Of a DNA stretch of 64,000 nt, positions 11,303 to 21,240 are shown in pieces. Below the pieces are notes generated by a model. The model saw only the letters and a list, made by a program, of their open reading frames with translations. It ran no database searches and had not been told where the DNA came from. A program made the position numbers and the translations under genes. Location: positions 1 to 64,000 of the forward strand of contig CM065648.1 of the NCBI GenBank assembly GCA_033220425.1. Direction: 5' to 3'. The stretch's first letter is position 1. Every line of letters starts with the position of its first letter. The DNA comes from Lepraria neglecta (lineage: Eukaryota > Ascomycota > Lecanoromycetes > Lecanorales > Stereocaulaceae).

Positions 11303-12864
11303 GGGCACTTACTTGTAGTATATAGGAAGTAATCCTAATAAAGAATTAGAAGATACTAATAGAAAAGTAGGTCTTTAAGATTAAATATAGCCCGGATAGG
11401 AGTATTATAAAATATAAGGCGCGTTAGGTAGTATATAGATATAAGCAAATCTATAGTATTGACTATAATAATATATAGGCTAGAGTAGCAAGACCTATAT
11501 TAACAAGAGTACTATTTGCTTAAGTAGCTATTAAGGATAAGTACGTATATTAGATAGATATAGTAACGGTATTTCTTTATGGATTCTTGGATGAGGAGAT
11601 CTATATAGAGTTACTATATAGATATAAGTAGCTAGGAAAAGCCTGCAAGTTGCGGAAGGCTCTATACGGACTTAAGTAATTACTAAGAGTCTAGTATAGG
11701 ATTATTAGATCATTTCTGCAGGATCTAGGGTTCAAATCTATATTATCGGATAATAGCATTTTCTTATATCGAGTTACCGGATTAAAGATCACGGTCTATA
11801 TGGATAACCTATTAATCTTCGGGGTAGATATTAAATAGATCAATTAGATTAAGGATAAACTCAAGAAGGGGTTTAAGATAACAGATCTAGGGGAAGCTCG
11901 GTATTACCTAGGAATAGAGATTAAGCGTGATCGAAAAGCTAGAACGATTACCCTAAATCAGACTACCTACTTTAAAAAGGTACTAGACCGATTTGGGATA
12001 AAGGATTGCTATAGCGCATCAAAACCTATAGATCCTACGGTACCAAATCATATAATAGCCGCGGAGTAAGGCTACTAAGCCAGTAGGGAGATAATACAAG
12101 AATATATATTAATTATTAGATTATTGATCTATAGATAGATAATAACGAGACCAGATTTTTCTTTTACAATTTTAGTCGCTAGTTACTATATAAGTAACCT
12201 GATAGAGTAGTATATAAAGATTATAAGATAAATGCTGCGATATCTCAAGGCTATAATTAATATAGGAATTATATTCAGCGCAAGGGATAGATTATATATT
12301 AAGGGGTATTCAGATTCTAACTTTAGTGGTCTAATTCATAGTAGATACTTAACCAGTAGCTACTTGTTCATACTAGGCACTAGGCCCATCTTATAGGGGA
12401 GCAAGCGACAGCGATATATTACTATATCATCCACGGAGGCAGAATACTATACGCTCAATAAGGCTAGACGAGAAGCTTTATAGATCAAGAAACTATTAAC
12501 CGAGTTAGAGATACCGCAACCCGACGGCGGCATCCCCATCCACTAGGATAATAGGGTATCTCGCCAGCTAGTAGAGAACCCTATATAGCATCGACGTACC
12601 AAGCATATTAATATCGGCTACCATGTGATTCGATAATGGAGCGCCGATAAGCTTATCAAGCTGGTAGATTACCGTAGCAAGTTGAATGCCGCAGACGGAC
12701 TTACCAAGGTACTGGCAGGTGCGGGTTTTAAGGTATTTCAGGCGGTACTAAGCTTGAATTGAGGCAGTATGGATTGTCCAATTAGGATCTACGCCACTGA
12801 CGTCATAGCCATAATAAATCGAATATCGCCGATATATAGGCAGATATCTTTGGCTGAGTGGGAG

Positions 12865-13081
12865 TGTTGAAATTGGGCAGCCTTCGATATTACATAGTGG
12901 TTGCCGGGTCAACAACTAAGCGAGCATGCCAAGGCGCTAGTAGATAGGAGAGAAAATCTCTGCATTCGTAGCTAGATTTTCTGAAGACAATTTAAGCAGT
13001 ATATGCATTCAGATGACATGTTTGCATGGGCTTGATTCATGATACCATCCAATCACATCGATCGTCCTGGAGATTTCAATA
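12865..13081 (+). repeat. Copia copy 1, 3' LTR
   Basis: 217 bp, preceded by a purine-rich tract and followed by the TACCA target duplication at 13082-13086. It is less RIP-mutated than the 5' LTR. Confidence 0.9.
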
Positions 13082-13086
13082 TACCA

Positions 13087-15840
13087 AGATTGTAGTAGGT
13101 CCCGCCTTGAATCGGCGGGGATATAGCTAGGTGACCTAGCTAAGGGTATCTGTCAGCGATTTTTCGATATCGGAATCGCGAGAGGTCATTAGCCAGTTGG
13201 TTAGCTCCTGTTAGGATCCATTCCGGAACCAAATGGATGTTATATCTAGCCGTGAGCATAGCTATATCCCTTAGTAGGGCTATAGCTGGTCCACGGATCG
13301 AGGATTTATATAGCCTATAGATACAGGTATTATTATCGCAATAAAGGGTTAATTCTAATCCCCGGAGTCATTCTAACTATAGCTATATCGCGTGAAGAAT
13401 AGCCTTTATTTCTTTAAATTATATGTCTTTATAACGATAGTATATAGTAACCGGTATACTAAAGATATCCTGGACCGAGTATAAATGGGCTAGGTGATTA
13501 AGAATATAGCCCTCTATACCAAGCCTCCTAGAGGCGTCAGTCTATATATACTACGATAGTCGACTAACGACGTGACGTAGTAGTTTAAGGCCATTCCAGT
13601 CCTTTAGGAAGGTATACTACTATAGTAGATCAGCCTTTATAGCTACGATGATATATAGAATAGCTATTTACCTCCGAATTACATCAAAAAGTCGCCTTAA
13701 GAAGGCCCTTCCTAGAACTATAATTTTAGTAGTAAATAATAGAAAACTAACTACTGACTCAAGCTCCGAATATAGGATTATAGGCCTTTTAAGGAGGCCT
13801 TATACTATATTTCTTACCCTATCTAGCTTATCCGGAGGGAGTCGTGTCTGTATAAGGATACTATCGAATTTAATTCCTATAAAGTCGGCTTTTATACCTC
13901 TCGTATCCTTCGAATAGTTAACTAATAGGCCTAATTCGTTATATACTTGATCGAATTAATGGCTATATACGATAGTATCGGCTTATAGTACCAGAATGGC
14001 GAAGAAATCGTCTAAGTAGTATAATACTATAGCCTATAGTAATACTGCGGTTATAATCTAGTTAACCGCCTTTATAAACAGGTTAAAGAGGAACGGTAAT
14101 ATATATAAACTAAAGGGTAGATAGCGTTCTTTCTAGTAGAAACCATTATAGTAGAAACCTAGTAGCTACTAGTCTAAAATAGCTACTAGAATATAACGAA
14201 AGGTGTCTTTCAGGTCTCGCTTAACGAATTAAGCCCCTAGACCTTGTTACAGCAGTATATCTACGGTATTATTATATATTATATACTCTAAAGTACCCTA
14301 ATCGTAAGGTATACTATTATTAACTAAGCTGCCGTATAGAAATAAGAGGTTATAAATACGTCTCTAGCCCCTATTATACTTCGGGACCAAGCCTAGCGGC
14401 GAATAGACGTACCGGGGCTCCGTCTAATAGTCTACTTAAGTTAACCAGTTATACTAAAGCTGTTTTTAAAGGTCCGCAGTTAATATATCTAGTACTATAT
14501 ATACTGATTAGTGGTTTTAACTGAGGTATTAGATATCTATACCTCTATACCCGATTTTTGCCCCCTTCCGAAGAATAGCCGCTAGGGTCTTAGCGAAGGT
14601 TTGATCGAGGTAATTCTTTAACTATTTATACTAACTATTAACGCGTAACGGGCCCTGATAGGGTAGATCTGGATCGGATAGATCGACGAGTAAGTATAGA
14701 AAACCTTCTGCTACGTATAGTAGCGATATAGGTACCTGCAGGTACTCTAGGAGTTATTCCGACTTAGAAATTCGATTTACTAGTAGTATTAAATTGGCGT
14801 TATTCAAGGCCGAGTTAGCCCTTAAGCACGTATTCGCTAGGTAATTCTACTAATATATAGAATAGATATAAAGATACCTACAGCGGTCGCGTAGATAGTA
14901 GCCGCTATTAAATAATCTATACGTAAATAGGCCTGAAGAGGAGGATTTTAAGGTACTACTACCTACGTATAACCTAGTATCGCCCTATATAGATATCCTT
15001 CGGACTAAGAGGTCTAAGTAGCGTCTATTATCAATCGACCAGGCTACTAGATTATCCTAGCTACTTAGAATGCGTATAGTAACGAACACGTGATAGTATA
15101 CGCGGATAGAGTTAAATTTATAGTATATATATAGCTCCGCAAGGCGAAGGCGGTAGTCCGAAAGGGCTACCTATAACTATATACTTACTATAGGGTACGT
15201 ATAGTAATAAACGGCCTAGCTATATACCTCGAAATACTATAGGAGGTATACTAACCCGTTAGTCTCCTAGATTATATCGCTATCTATACGATTAGTATAG
15301 TTATAGGCTAGCTTTATAAAGTATTCCGTTTTAAATATTCTAAAGAAGATTTAATTAAAATACTTAATATTAATAGTATAATAGCGCTTATAAAGACTAA
15401 GAAAGGGTTTCTTACCTTTAGTATACCTAAAAGAGACTATTAGGCTATCCCTCTCCTCCGAGTCTATACTAGAAATAGATAAGTAGTAATAACGATAACG
15501 GCGATAGCGACTATATAACTTATAGACTCGATAGCGATCCTGGTAATCGCGCTGGTCCTTTAGCGCCGCTAGGCGGTATTCTAACTCGCGAATTTAATTA
15601 CGATAACTAGGGGGAGGTATTTCGTCGATAAGGCTTAGGCTAATAGTTCCCGAAGAGGTAGCAGATACCTGTAATTCGGGGGGTATAGCATCCCTCTAAG
15701 TAGCTGTTTAAGCTTATTTGCGGTTCTTAGAGGAGGTCTTAGGGGCCGTCTTAGAGGCTTTCTTAGAGGCTTTCTTAGAGGCTTTCTTAGAGGTAGCTAA
15801 TTTATATATAGTAATAGCTATAACTAGGTAATACTAAGGT
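13087..15840 (-). mobile_element. Ngaro gag-like, RT and RNase H region, fossil
   Basis: On the minus strand, 15840-15600 is lysine/serine-rich with repeated AAGAAAGCCTCT-type units (a K-K-A-S repeat), gag-like. RT is marked near 14025-13995 by the active-site string YYLDDFFAIL, preceded by PFLFNLFIKAVN as in DIRS-order RTs. RNase H lies at 13450-13130, with a DNN..C step and ending N-Q-L-A-N-D-L-S-R-F. The short open frame at 13648-13917 on the plus strand is a shadow. Many breaks. Confidence 0.7.
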
Positions 15841-15931
15841 ATTTATACTTAGAAAGAGAGGGGAAGAATATAAGTATAGATAGAATAAAAGGATAGATGG
15901 ACTAATATATATATAGGCTTAATTACTGTGA

Positions 15932-16111
15932 AAAGAACTGCTATAGCTCTAAAAGAGATGAACTCGACTAAAGAGCCAACTACAGGTAGGATACTTATAC
16001 AAATAGTGCTCTCAGGAAGCACGGATCTCTCGCTATAGCCTATAGTTATAGCGTATAGCTGAAACCGCATCTAATCATGAGACACACTAACCTACAGTCC
16101 CACTATAGCGA
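15932..16111 (-). repeat. Ngaro 5' terminal block A1
   Basis: A 180-bp match to A2 at 5261-5440, including CAAATAGTGCTCTCAGGAAG and CACGGATCTCTCGCTATAGC. It abuts the Ty3 RT of 16112 onward without visible target duplication, consistent with recombinase-mediated insertion. Confidence 0.8.
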
Positions 16112-19100
16112 ATATAGAATTCGTATTTTTCGATATCAACTTGTAATCCTGTATCCCGAAGCTTCAGTAAGACCTTTCGTATATATTCCTTATATTCTTT
16201 CTCCGTCTTACTATAGATTAGGATACTATCTAGGTATACCTAGCAGAAGTCGTTAAGGTATTCGAAGAGGGTATTATTTATATAGTGCTAATAGGACGTA
16301 GGTCTACCAGTTAGACTAAATGGTAGGATATAGTATTTAAACGTTCCGAAGGAGGTAGTAAACGTTATGAGATCCTTACTATTTAGATATATCCGAAGTT
16401 TATTAAATACGGTAATGATATCTAGCTTAGTAAGATATTTATATCCGATGACGCGAGAAATTATTTCCTTAATAAGCGGTATCGGATAGTGGTTCCGAAT
16501 TATAAAGGTGTTAAGTTTCTGATAGTCGACGTAGAAACGGAGGCTTCTATTATACTTTTGAATAAAGAGGACTAGTAATATATAGGGAGCCGTACTAGGT
16601 AAGATGAAACTCTTCTTAAGGTTATTGTCTAAGTACTCCTTTACCTTTTAGAGCTTAAATCTAGATATTGAATATAAGCGACTTTAAGGGGGCTTCTTTC
16701 CAGTTTCCAGCTCGATCTTATAATTATATAACCGGTATAGTAGGAGTTCGTTTACTTTGCTCCGGTTAAAGATATTAATTAGGTTATAGTATTCCTGGGG
16801 AAGCTTCTACTTAACTGTTTCCTCTGCTTTTTCTAATACCTTATTAATCTAGTCTAGCCTAGATCTATTCTGGATTACTTTCTCTATCTCAGCTATTGTT
16901 ATAGAGAAATATTAGATATTATACTTCTTTTAATTCCTCGCCTATATATAGAAAGCAGGTACGCTAATCTTGATAATATCTAGTACCTCGGGTTTCTCAG
17001 GTAGCGAAGGCGGAGGATTCGTAGGAATATTTATTATCTAATCTACTTTCTTAGTAGAAGGTCTAATAAGAGCTTAAGGGGCCTAGATATAGTTATAGCG
17101 ACTAGATAGGAAGACGATACGATTATCGGCTATATCTAGTAGGACCTTATACTTATTTATCTATAGCTTACTAAGGATAATATATTAGTTACCTAGGCTG
17201 GTAATAAGTATAGGTACGGTTAACTCAAGATGGTTACAGATCTTTATAGAAGGGTAAATAGTATAGGTAACGGGTTTCTTTCGTATCTTGCCGTTATAGC
17301 TATAGAGGTAATACGGTTTAGCGAGAGGTATAGGGACGATGTTAAGATACTTAGAAAGTAGTTACGCTTCTTTTTCATCGATGAATAATTATATAGTAGT
17401 ACTAGTATCAGTAAGGGCTTTAGATTAGTATTCTTTTCCTTGAGTAAGTAATATAATAGGGTATATAAATGATCTTCTGCTATATAGGTTATAGATATCT
17501 ACCGATAATAAGAATAGCAGGTCCTCGAGGGCGACTCCCCTAAAGACTTCTAGTTTTCCGACTCCGAGTATTCCTCCGTCTCGCTGGTATTACTAGGTAC
17601 CTTTTCTCCTTCGTCGGCTTCGCCTACTTTATCTTATATCCTTTAAACGGTCTCCTTCCTCTTCTTAGGACAGTCTATAGCGAAATACCCTTCCTTATTA
17701 TAAATATAGTATCGCTTAGAGTCTTATAATTTGGTTAGAGGGGTATCTCTACGAGGTTATATAGGACGGCGAGGTACGATAACGACTGTAGGTTCAATAG
17801 ATTATCGTTTCGCAGGGGGGACGTATATAGGTAAGGTACGCCTGGCTATAGCTGGGGTGGTCCGAGTTAACGAGCGTATTGAAGCCGATACTATTCGCTT
17901 ACGCTTCTCGCTTATATAGCGCTGTTAATTATCTACCTGCTAATATAAGTCGCTGAGCTCCTTTAAGGTACGGAAGTTATAAGAGGTAGCTATAATCGCG
18001 TCTTAGAGGCGAAGGTTAACTTTATCCTTTAACTTATCGATTATAGTTTCCTTGTCTAGCTTCAGGTAGTTAGTATATATATAGAACTAGGAGAAGAAGG
18101 TAGTAAAGGTATTAGTAGCCTTCTATCTTAGCGTCTTGAAACTACGGTATATATTATCCTTCTTATTCGGATTCTCTATAATATCGCTTAACGTGCTGAA
18201 GACTTCTTCTAGATTCGTGAAGTACTTAGGATCATTTGTTTAATAGGCTTGGATATACTTTACTATAATACCTCCTGTGCGAGAGATAATGTAGATCGCT
18301 CGGGCAGCGTTATCCTTAAAGTGATCCTCGTTAATTATAAGCTTATCGCGAATTCGCTACGTCTAGTCCTTAATAGTAAGGTCGCTATCTATCTCGTAAT
18401 ATAGCGATAGGTCGGGTACCTTTAGTATACGAGTCTTGGATCTGCTAATGGTTAAACTTAGAGTCTCCTGGCGCTAGAGAGATCTATCCGCTTCTAATTC
18501 GCTAATATATTCCTCCTAGCGAGTATTCTAATCTTCTAGGTCTATATTCCGCGGTTATAGCGTTTAGACCTTCTCTTGAGCTACTTTCCTCTAGTATTAT
18601 ACCGATATAGTAGCGTCGTTGGCTCGATCGACCTTATTGACTATATTACTCTATTCTTAATATAGGAGAGGGCGGTATTATACTCCTAACGGAGTTCGTT
18701 AAGGGATTATAGTAGCTGAGCCGGTTAGTACTTGGCCTAGTACTATAATTGTAATATATTACCGATATCCTATAGAGTCTTAGTATCTTTAGTACCGGTA
18801 GACGCGTCTTGAGGGATGACTAATACGCGTCGGTGTGCTTACGCTTATTATAGGATGTCGTCGCGCTATTACTCGGTATCTCGGGGTATAGGTTCGCCTG
18901 GTAGGCTTCGTGCTATAGCGTATATAGTCGGTTCTTTAGTATGGGGGTGTCTTTCTTCAATACGGTAACTCGTGTTGGCTATAGGCAGACTGGTATACCT
19001 TTCTCTTTCTGGATATAGATGCTTCCCTGAAGCTTGCTTTTTCTGGTATGCTCCGCAGAGCTCTCTAGTAGTATAGCCTTAGTGACTGCTCCTGCAGTAT

Positions 19101-19429
19101 AGACTCAAGGACCCTTCGCGTCGTTTGTTTATGCTCGCTGACCGGCTTACGAGCCCTACCGTTTATTTAACCTCGCTGACAAGCGCACGAGGGCGGGATA
19201 AGGATAAGATATGTTCTAATGTCAGGGGCCTGCCTAGAGCGAGTCGATAGGGGTGAAGTATAACTAGAAGAATATATCTAAGGAGAGAAGATAGATACAG
19301 GAAGCCTGCGCGTCTTGGAGACGCGCCAAGCCGCTAGCCATGAGCGATGAGCAATGATCGAACGTTCGATAACTATACTCTATACTACGCGTATCGGTAC
19401 CAATAGTAAGCAAAGGCCAAGCCGTGACA
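16112..19429 (-). mobile_element. Ty3/gypsy element 2, 3'-truncated fossil
   Basis: Minus-strand order is 5' LTR (19429-19220), gag (about 18900-17600) with a CCHC zinc knuckle near 17700-17640, aspartic protease near 17400, then RT up to 16112, where the element is cut at the Ngaro A1 end. RT signatures include FGLTGRPTSYQ-like and IYSKTEKEYKEYI strings near 16320-16180. No 3' LTR is present here; a related solo LTR is at 31841-32009. The short plus-strand frame at 17731-17919 is a shadow of gag. Heavily broken by RIP. Confidence 0.75.
19220..19429 (-). repeat. Ty3 element 2, 5' LTR
   Basis: 210 bp, starting on the minus strand TGTCACGGCTTGGCC and ending CCCCTGACA. It resembles the solo LTR at 31841-32009 (shared TGTCA.GGGCC.GCCTAGAG and GGCCAAG.CCGT.ACA ends). 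Confidence 0.7.
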
Positions 19430-19447
19430 ATTACGGGCACTAACTTG
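19430..19447 (+). mobile_element. Last 18 nt of a Helitron 3' end
   Basis: ATTACGGGCACTAACTTG followed by T matches the 3' terminus of Helitron copies A-C. It sits directly against the Ty3 element 2 LTR, which suggests the LTR element landed in the terminal hairpin of a fourth Helitron that was itself in Ty3 element 3. Confidence 0.6.
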
Positions 19448-19648
19448 TTAATAATATTATATAAGTATATTTAGATTAAATAGCGATAGTATATCTCAAC
19501 GATATACTAATTTATTCCGAGAGTAAAGAAGAATATATTAAGTATATATAGGATATTTTAGGATACCTGTTATAAGCAAAACTTCTCCTTAAACCGGAAA
19601 AGTACGAATTTTATTAATAGTTAATAGAATTTCTAGGATTTATAGTTA
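19448..19648 (+). mobile_element. Ty3/gypsy element 3, RT part left of copia copy 2, fossil
   Basis: The plus strand encodes the RT active-site neighbourhood (YSESKEEHIKYI, then KPEKYEFY and IEFLGFIVS). The reading continues on the far side of the copia insertion at 29487. The GTATA target duplication at 19649-19653 and 29482-29486 shows both parts belong to one element. Confidence 0.75.
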
Positions 19649-19653
19649 GTATA

Positions 19654-19870
19654 TGTTGAAAATGGGCAGCCTTCGATATTATATAGTAGTTGCCGGGTCA
19701 ATAACTAAGCGAGCATGCCAAGGCGTTAGTAGATAGGAGAGAAAATCTCTGTATTCGTAGCTAGATTTTCTGAAGACAATTTAAGCAGTATATGCATTCA
19801 GATGACATGTTTGTATGGACTTGATTCATGACACCATCCAATCACATCGATCGTCCTGGAGATTTCAATA
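19654..19870 (+). repeat. Copia copy 2, 5' LTR
   Basis: 217 bp, TGTTGAAAATGGG..GATTTCAATA, followed by GGTTATGAGCCCGGG (likely primer site). Confidence 0.9.
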
Positions 19871-20143
19871 GGTTATGAGCCCGGGCCGCCCGCCGCCCTG
19901 AGAAACGATTGCTGCCAGAACCGCTAGTAAGTCCTACCTGATCGGAAATGGACGACGACGATACGAGACGCTCTCCTGCGGTAGAGAAGACGAAGATCAA
20001 CTTCGAATCACTAGATAGTTACTAAGGTCGACCTCTTTAGTGAGTATATCGACAGTAAGCCTACTATAAAGGCAGTTAAATCGATGACGTTGAGACCCTA
20101 TCGAATCGCGATAGTGAGCCTACTTCAACGGTATCGACGATAC

Positions 20144-20656
20144 TGTTACGAACCACGTTGCGTGCGGTGGTCCGTTATGTGTGGATTGATTCTTAATAGG
20201 GATAGAGGTACAATAGAGTAAGAGGGTGAAGCAGGCTTCAAGTGATGCTAAGCGGGTCTGGTATATAATCAGATAATATATGTTCAGTGCCTAGCCTAAG
20301 AGATCTATCGCATATAGTAAATAATTGAATAGCAAGTTGAGCACGATGCTCCAAGTGGTGAGTAGTGCTCCGCATATATAGATATACGAAATCCATACTA
20401 AGCATTCCTGATCGCACTGGTCGCACTGATCGTACCGCGCTCATTGCGACCACTGCGCTTATCGCTTAATATACCAAGCCTTCTTGATCGCACTGATCGC
20501 ACTAATCGTACCGTGCTTATTGCGACCACTGCGCTTATCGCTTAATATACTAAGCCTTTAGGGTCTGTCTAAGTCGGACACTAATTCGTCGACTCGAACC
20601 ATAACGGGCGCTACGCTCCTTGAGCGTATCCCTGATTATGTTTCCTGATCGTAATA
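20144..20656 (-). repeat. Ty3 element 1, 3' LTR
   Basis: 513 bp, direct repeat of 26366-26878. It contains two diverged internal units with TGATCGCACTGATCGCACTAA and GCGACCACTGCGCT blocks (20400-20560). More RIP-mutated than its partner. Confidence 0.9.
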
Positions 20657-20719
20657 TTAGCTCCCTCTCCCAGATTTCTCGTCCCGAGAAACTATCTATC
20701 CTTTATACTACCCTGATAT

Positions 20720-21240
20720 ACTAAACGTTCAGATAAACCGACCGTCCGCCGAACGGTATTGGCCAGTAAGCTAACCGAAGTCGTGATACGGCCGTGTTCC
20801 CGATGTGTTGCTAGCGGTAAGTAGTACTTGATAGGTGCGGGTTCTAATAGGTGTTCTAACTATATAGGCAGCGGTAGAAAATGCGACCTTGTAGTATCGC
20901 CCCTTAAGATATATTATATCGAGATAGAATAAAAGGAAGCGTAGTTATAGTTAAAAACTATGCGCGAAGAGTTGGCTCGTAATACAGAAGAGTCTATACG
21001 TCTTTAGGCTATACTAATACGCCTTTAGATATAGTACGAATAACTCGAAGATAAAAAGCGGAAGATTATAGACTAAGAGATATAGAATATTAAGGAGTTA
21101 GAAGAAGACTAGCGGTCTGTCCCAAGCATTCCTGATAGCTAGATATTCAACGTCTCGTCCGAACAGTTTGGCTTCCTAGATAGAACCGATTAGTCCTCCT
21201 TCCTGATCGTTCCCGGAACTCCTATAGAAGGTCCTGGCAG
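20720..21240 (+). other. Antisense zinc-cluster/coiled-coil reading frame in Ty3 element 1 (fossil)
   Basis: Between the chromodomain end of pol (minus strand) and the 3' LTR, the plus strand reads a cysteine motif ending GRKCDLVVSP, then a long charged alpha-helical stretch (MREELARNTEES; LEDKKRKII) and a serine/proline tail with FNVSSEQF. The same arrangement and wording occur at 30330-30800 in Ty3 element 3, again antisense to pol. The frame is broken, but codon meaning is shared by two diverged copies. I infer an additional element-encoded protein, possibly DNA- or chromatin-binding. Function unknown. Confidence 0.55.

Larger units (their letters stand above)
9720..11315 (+). mobile_element. 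Non-autonomous Helitron, copy A
   Basis: A 1,596-bp insertion in copia copy 1. It starts TCTTTCTTCTAATAACAG and ends ACGGGCACTTACTTG. The sister copia copy 2 has the uninterrupted site AAGAGAA/TAGTATA at 27950/27951, so insertion was between A and T with no target duplication. A perfect 9-bp stem with a 3-nt loop (GTAATCTTC TGT GAAGATTAC, 11282-11302) lies 13 nt before the 3' end. TC start, A/T target and 3' hairpin are Helitron hallmarks; the last four bases are CTTG rather than the common CTRR. Inside are three roughly 190-bp repeats and a 33-bp minisatellite, but no Rep/helicase. A second full copy is at 41192-42543 and a third starts at 63240. Confidence 0.85.
6615..13081 (+). mobile_element. 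Ty1/copia element (copy 1), fossil, carrying a Helitron
   Basis: It has 217-bp LTRs at 6615-6831 and 12865-13081 (TGTTGAAA..TTTCAATA, the ends matching TG..CA after RIP) and a 5-bp target duplication TACCA at 6610-6614 and 13082-13086. The internal order is gag (about 6910-7700), a CCHC knuckle near 7740-7790, protease, integrase (about 8200-8950), then, after the Helitron, RT (11320-12200) and RNase H (12380-12740). A purine tract GCTGAGTGGGAG precedes the 3' LTR. GGTTACGAGCC after the 5' LTR is the likely primer site. The LTRs differ at about ten positions by eye, nearly all RIP-type transitions, so they cannot be used to date it. Heavily broken. Confidence 0.88.
5058..16111 (-). mobile_element. 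Ngaro-like (DIRS order) retroelement, fossil, interrupted by a copia element
   Basis: The minus strand reads, in order: terminal block A1 (16111-15932), a basic lysine-rich gag-like region, reverse transcriptase and RNase H (15000-13087), a copia insertion (6615-13081), a tyrosine recombinase (6609-5572), then blocks B1 (5571-5441), A2 (5440-5261) and B2 (5188-5058). A1 matches A2 and B1 matches B2 in direct orientation. This A-internal-B-A-B order is the split direct repeat of Ngaro-type elements, which move by a tyrosine recombinase and leave no target duplication. Without the insertion the element is about 4.6 kb. It is old and heavily broken by RIP. Confidence 0.75.
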
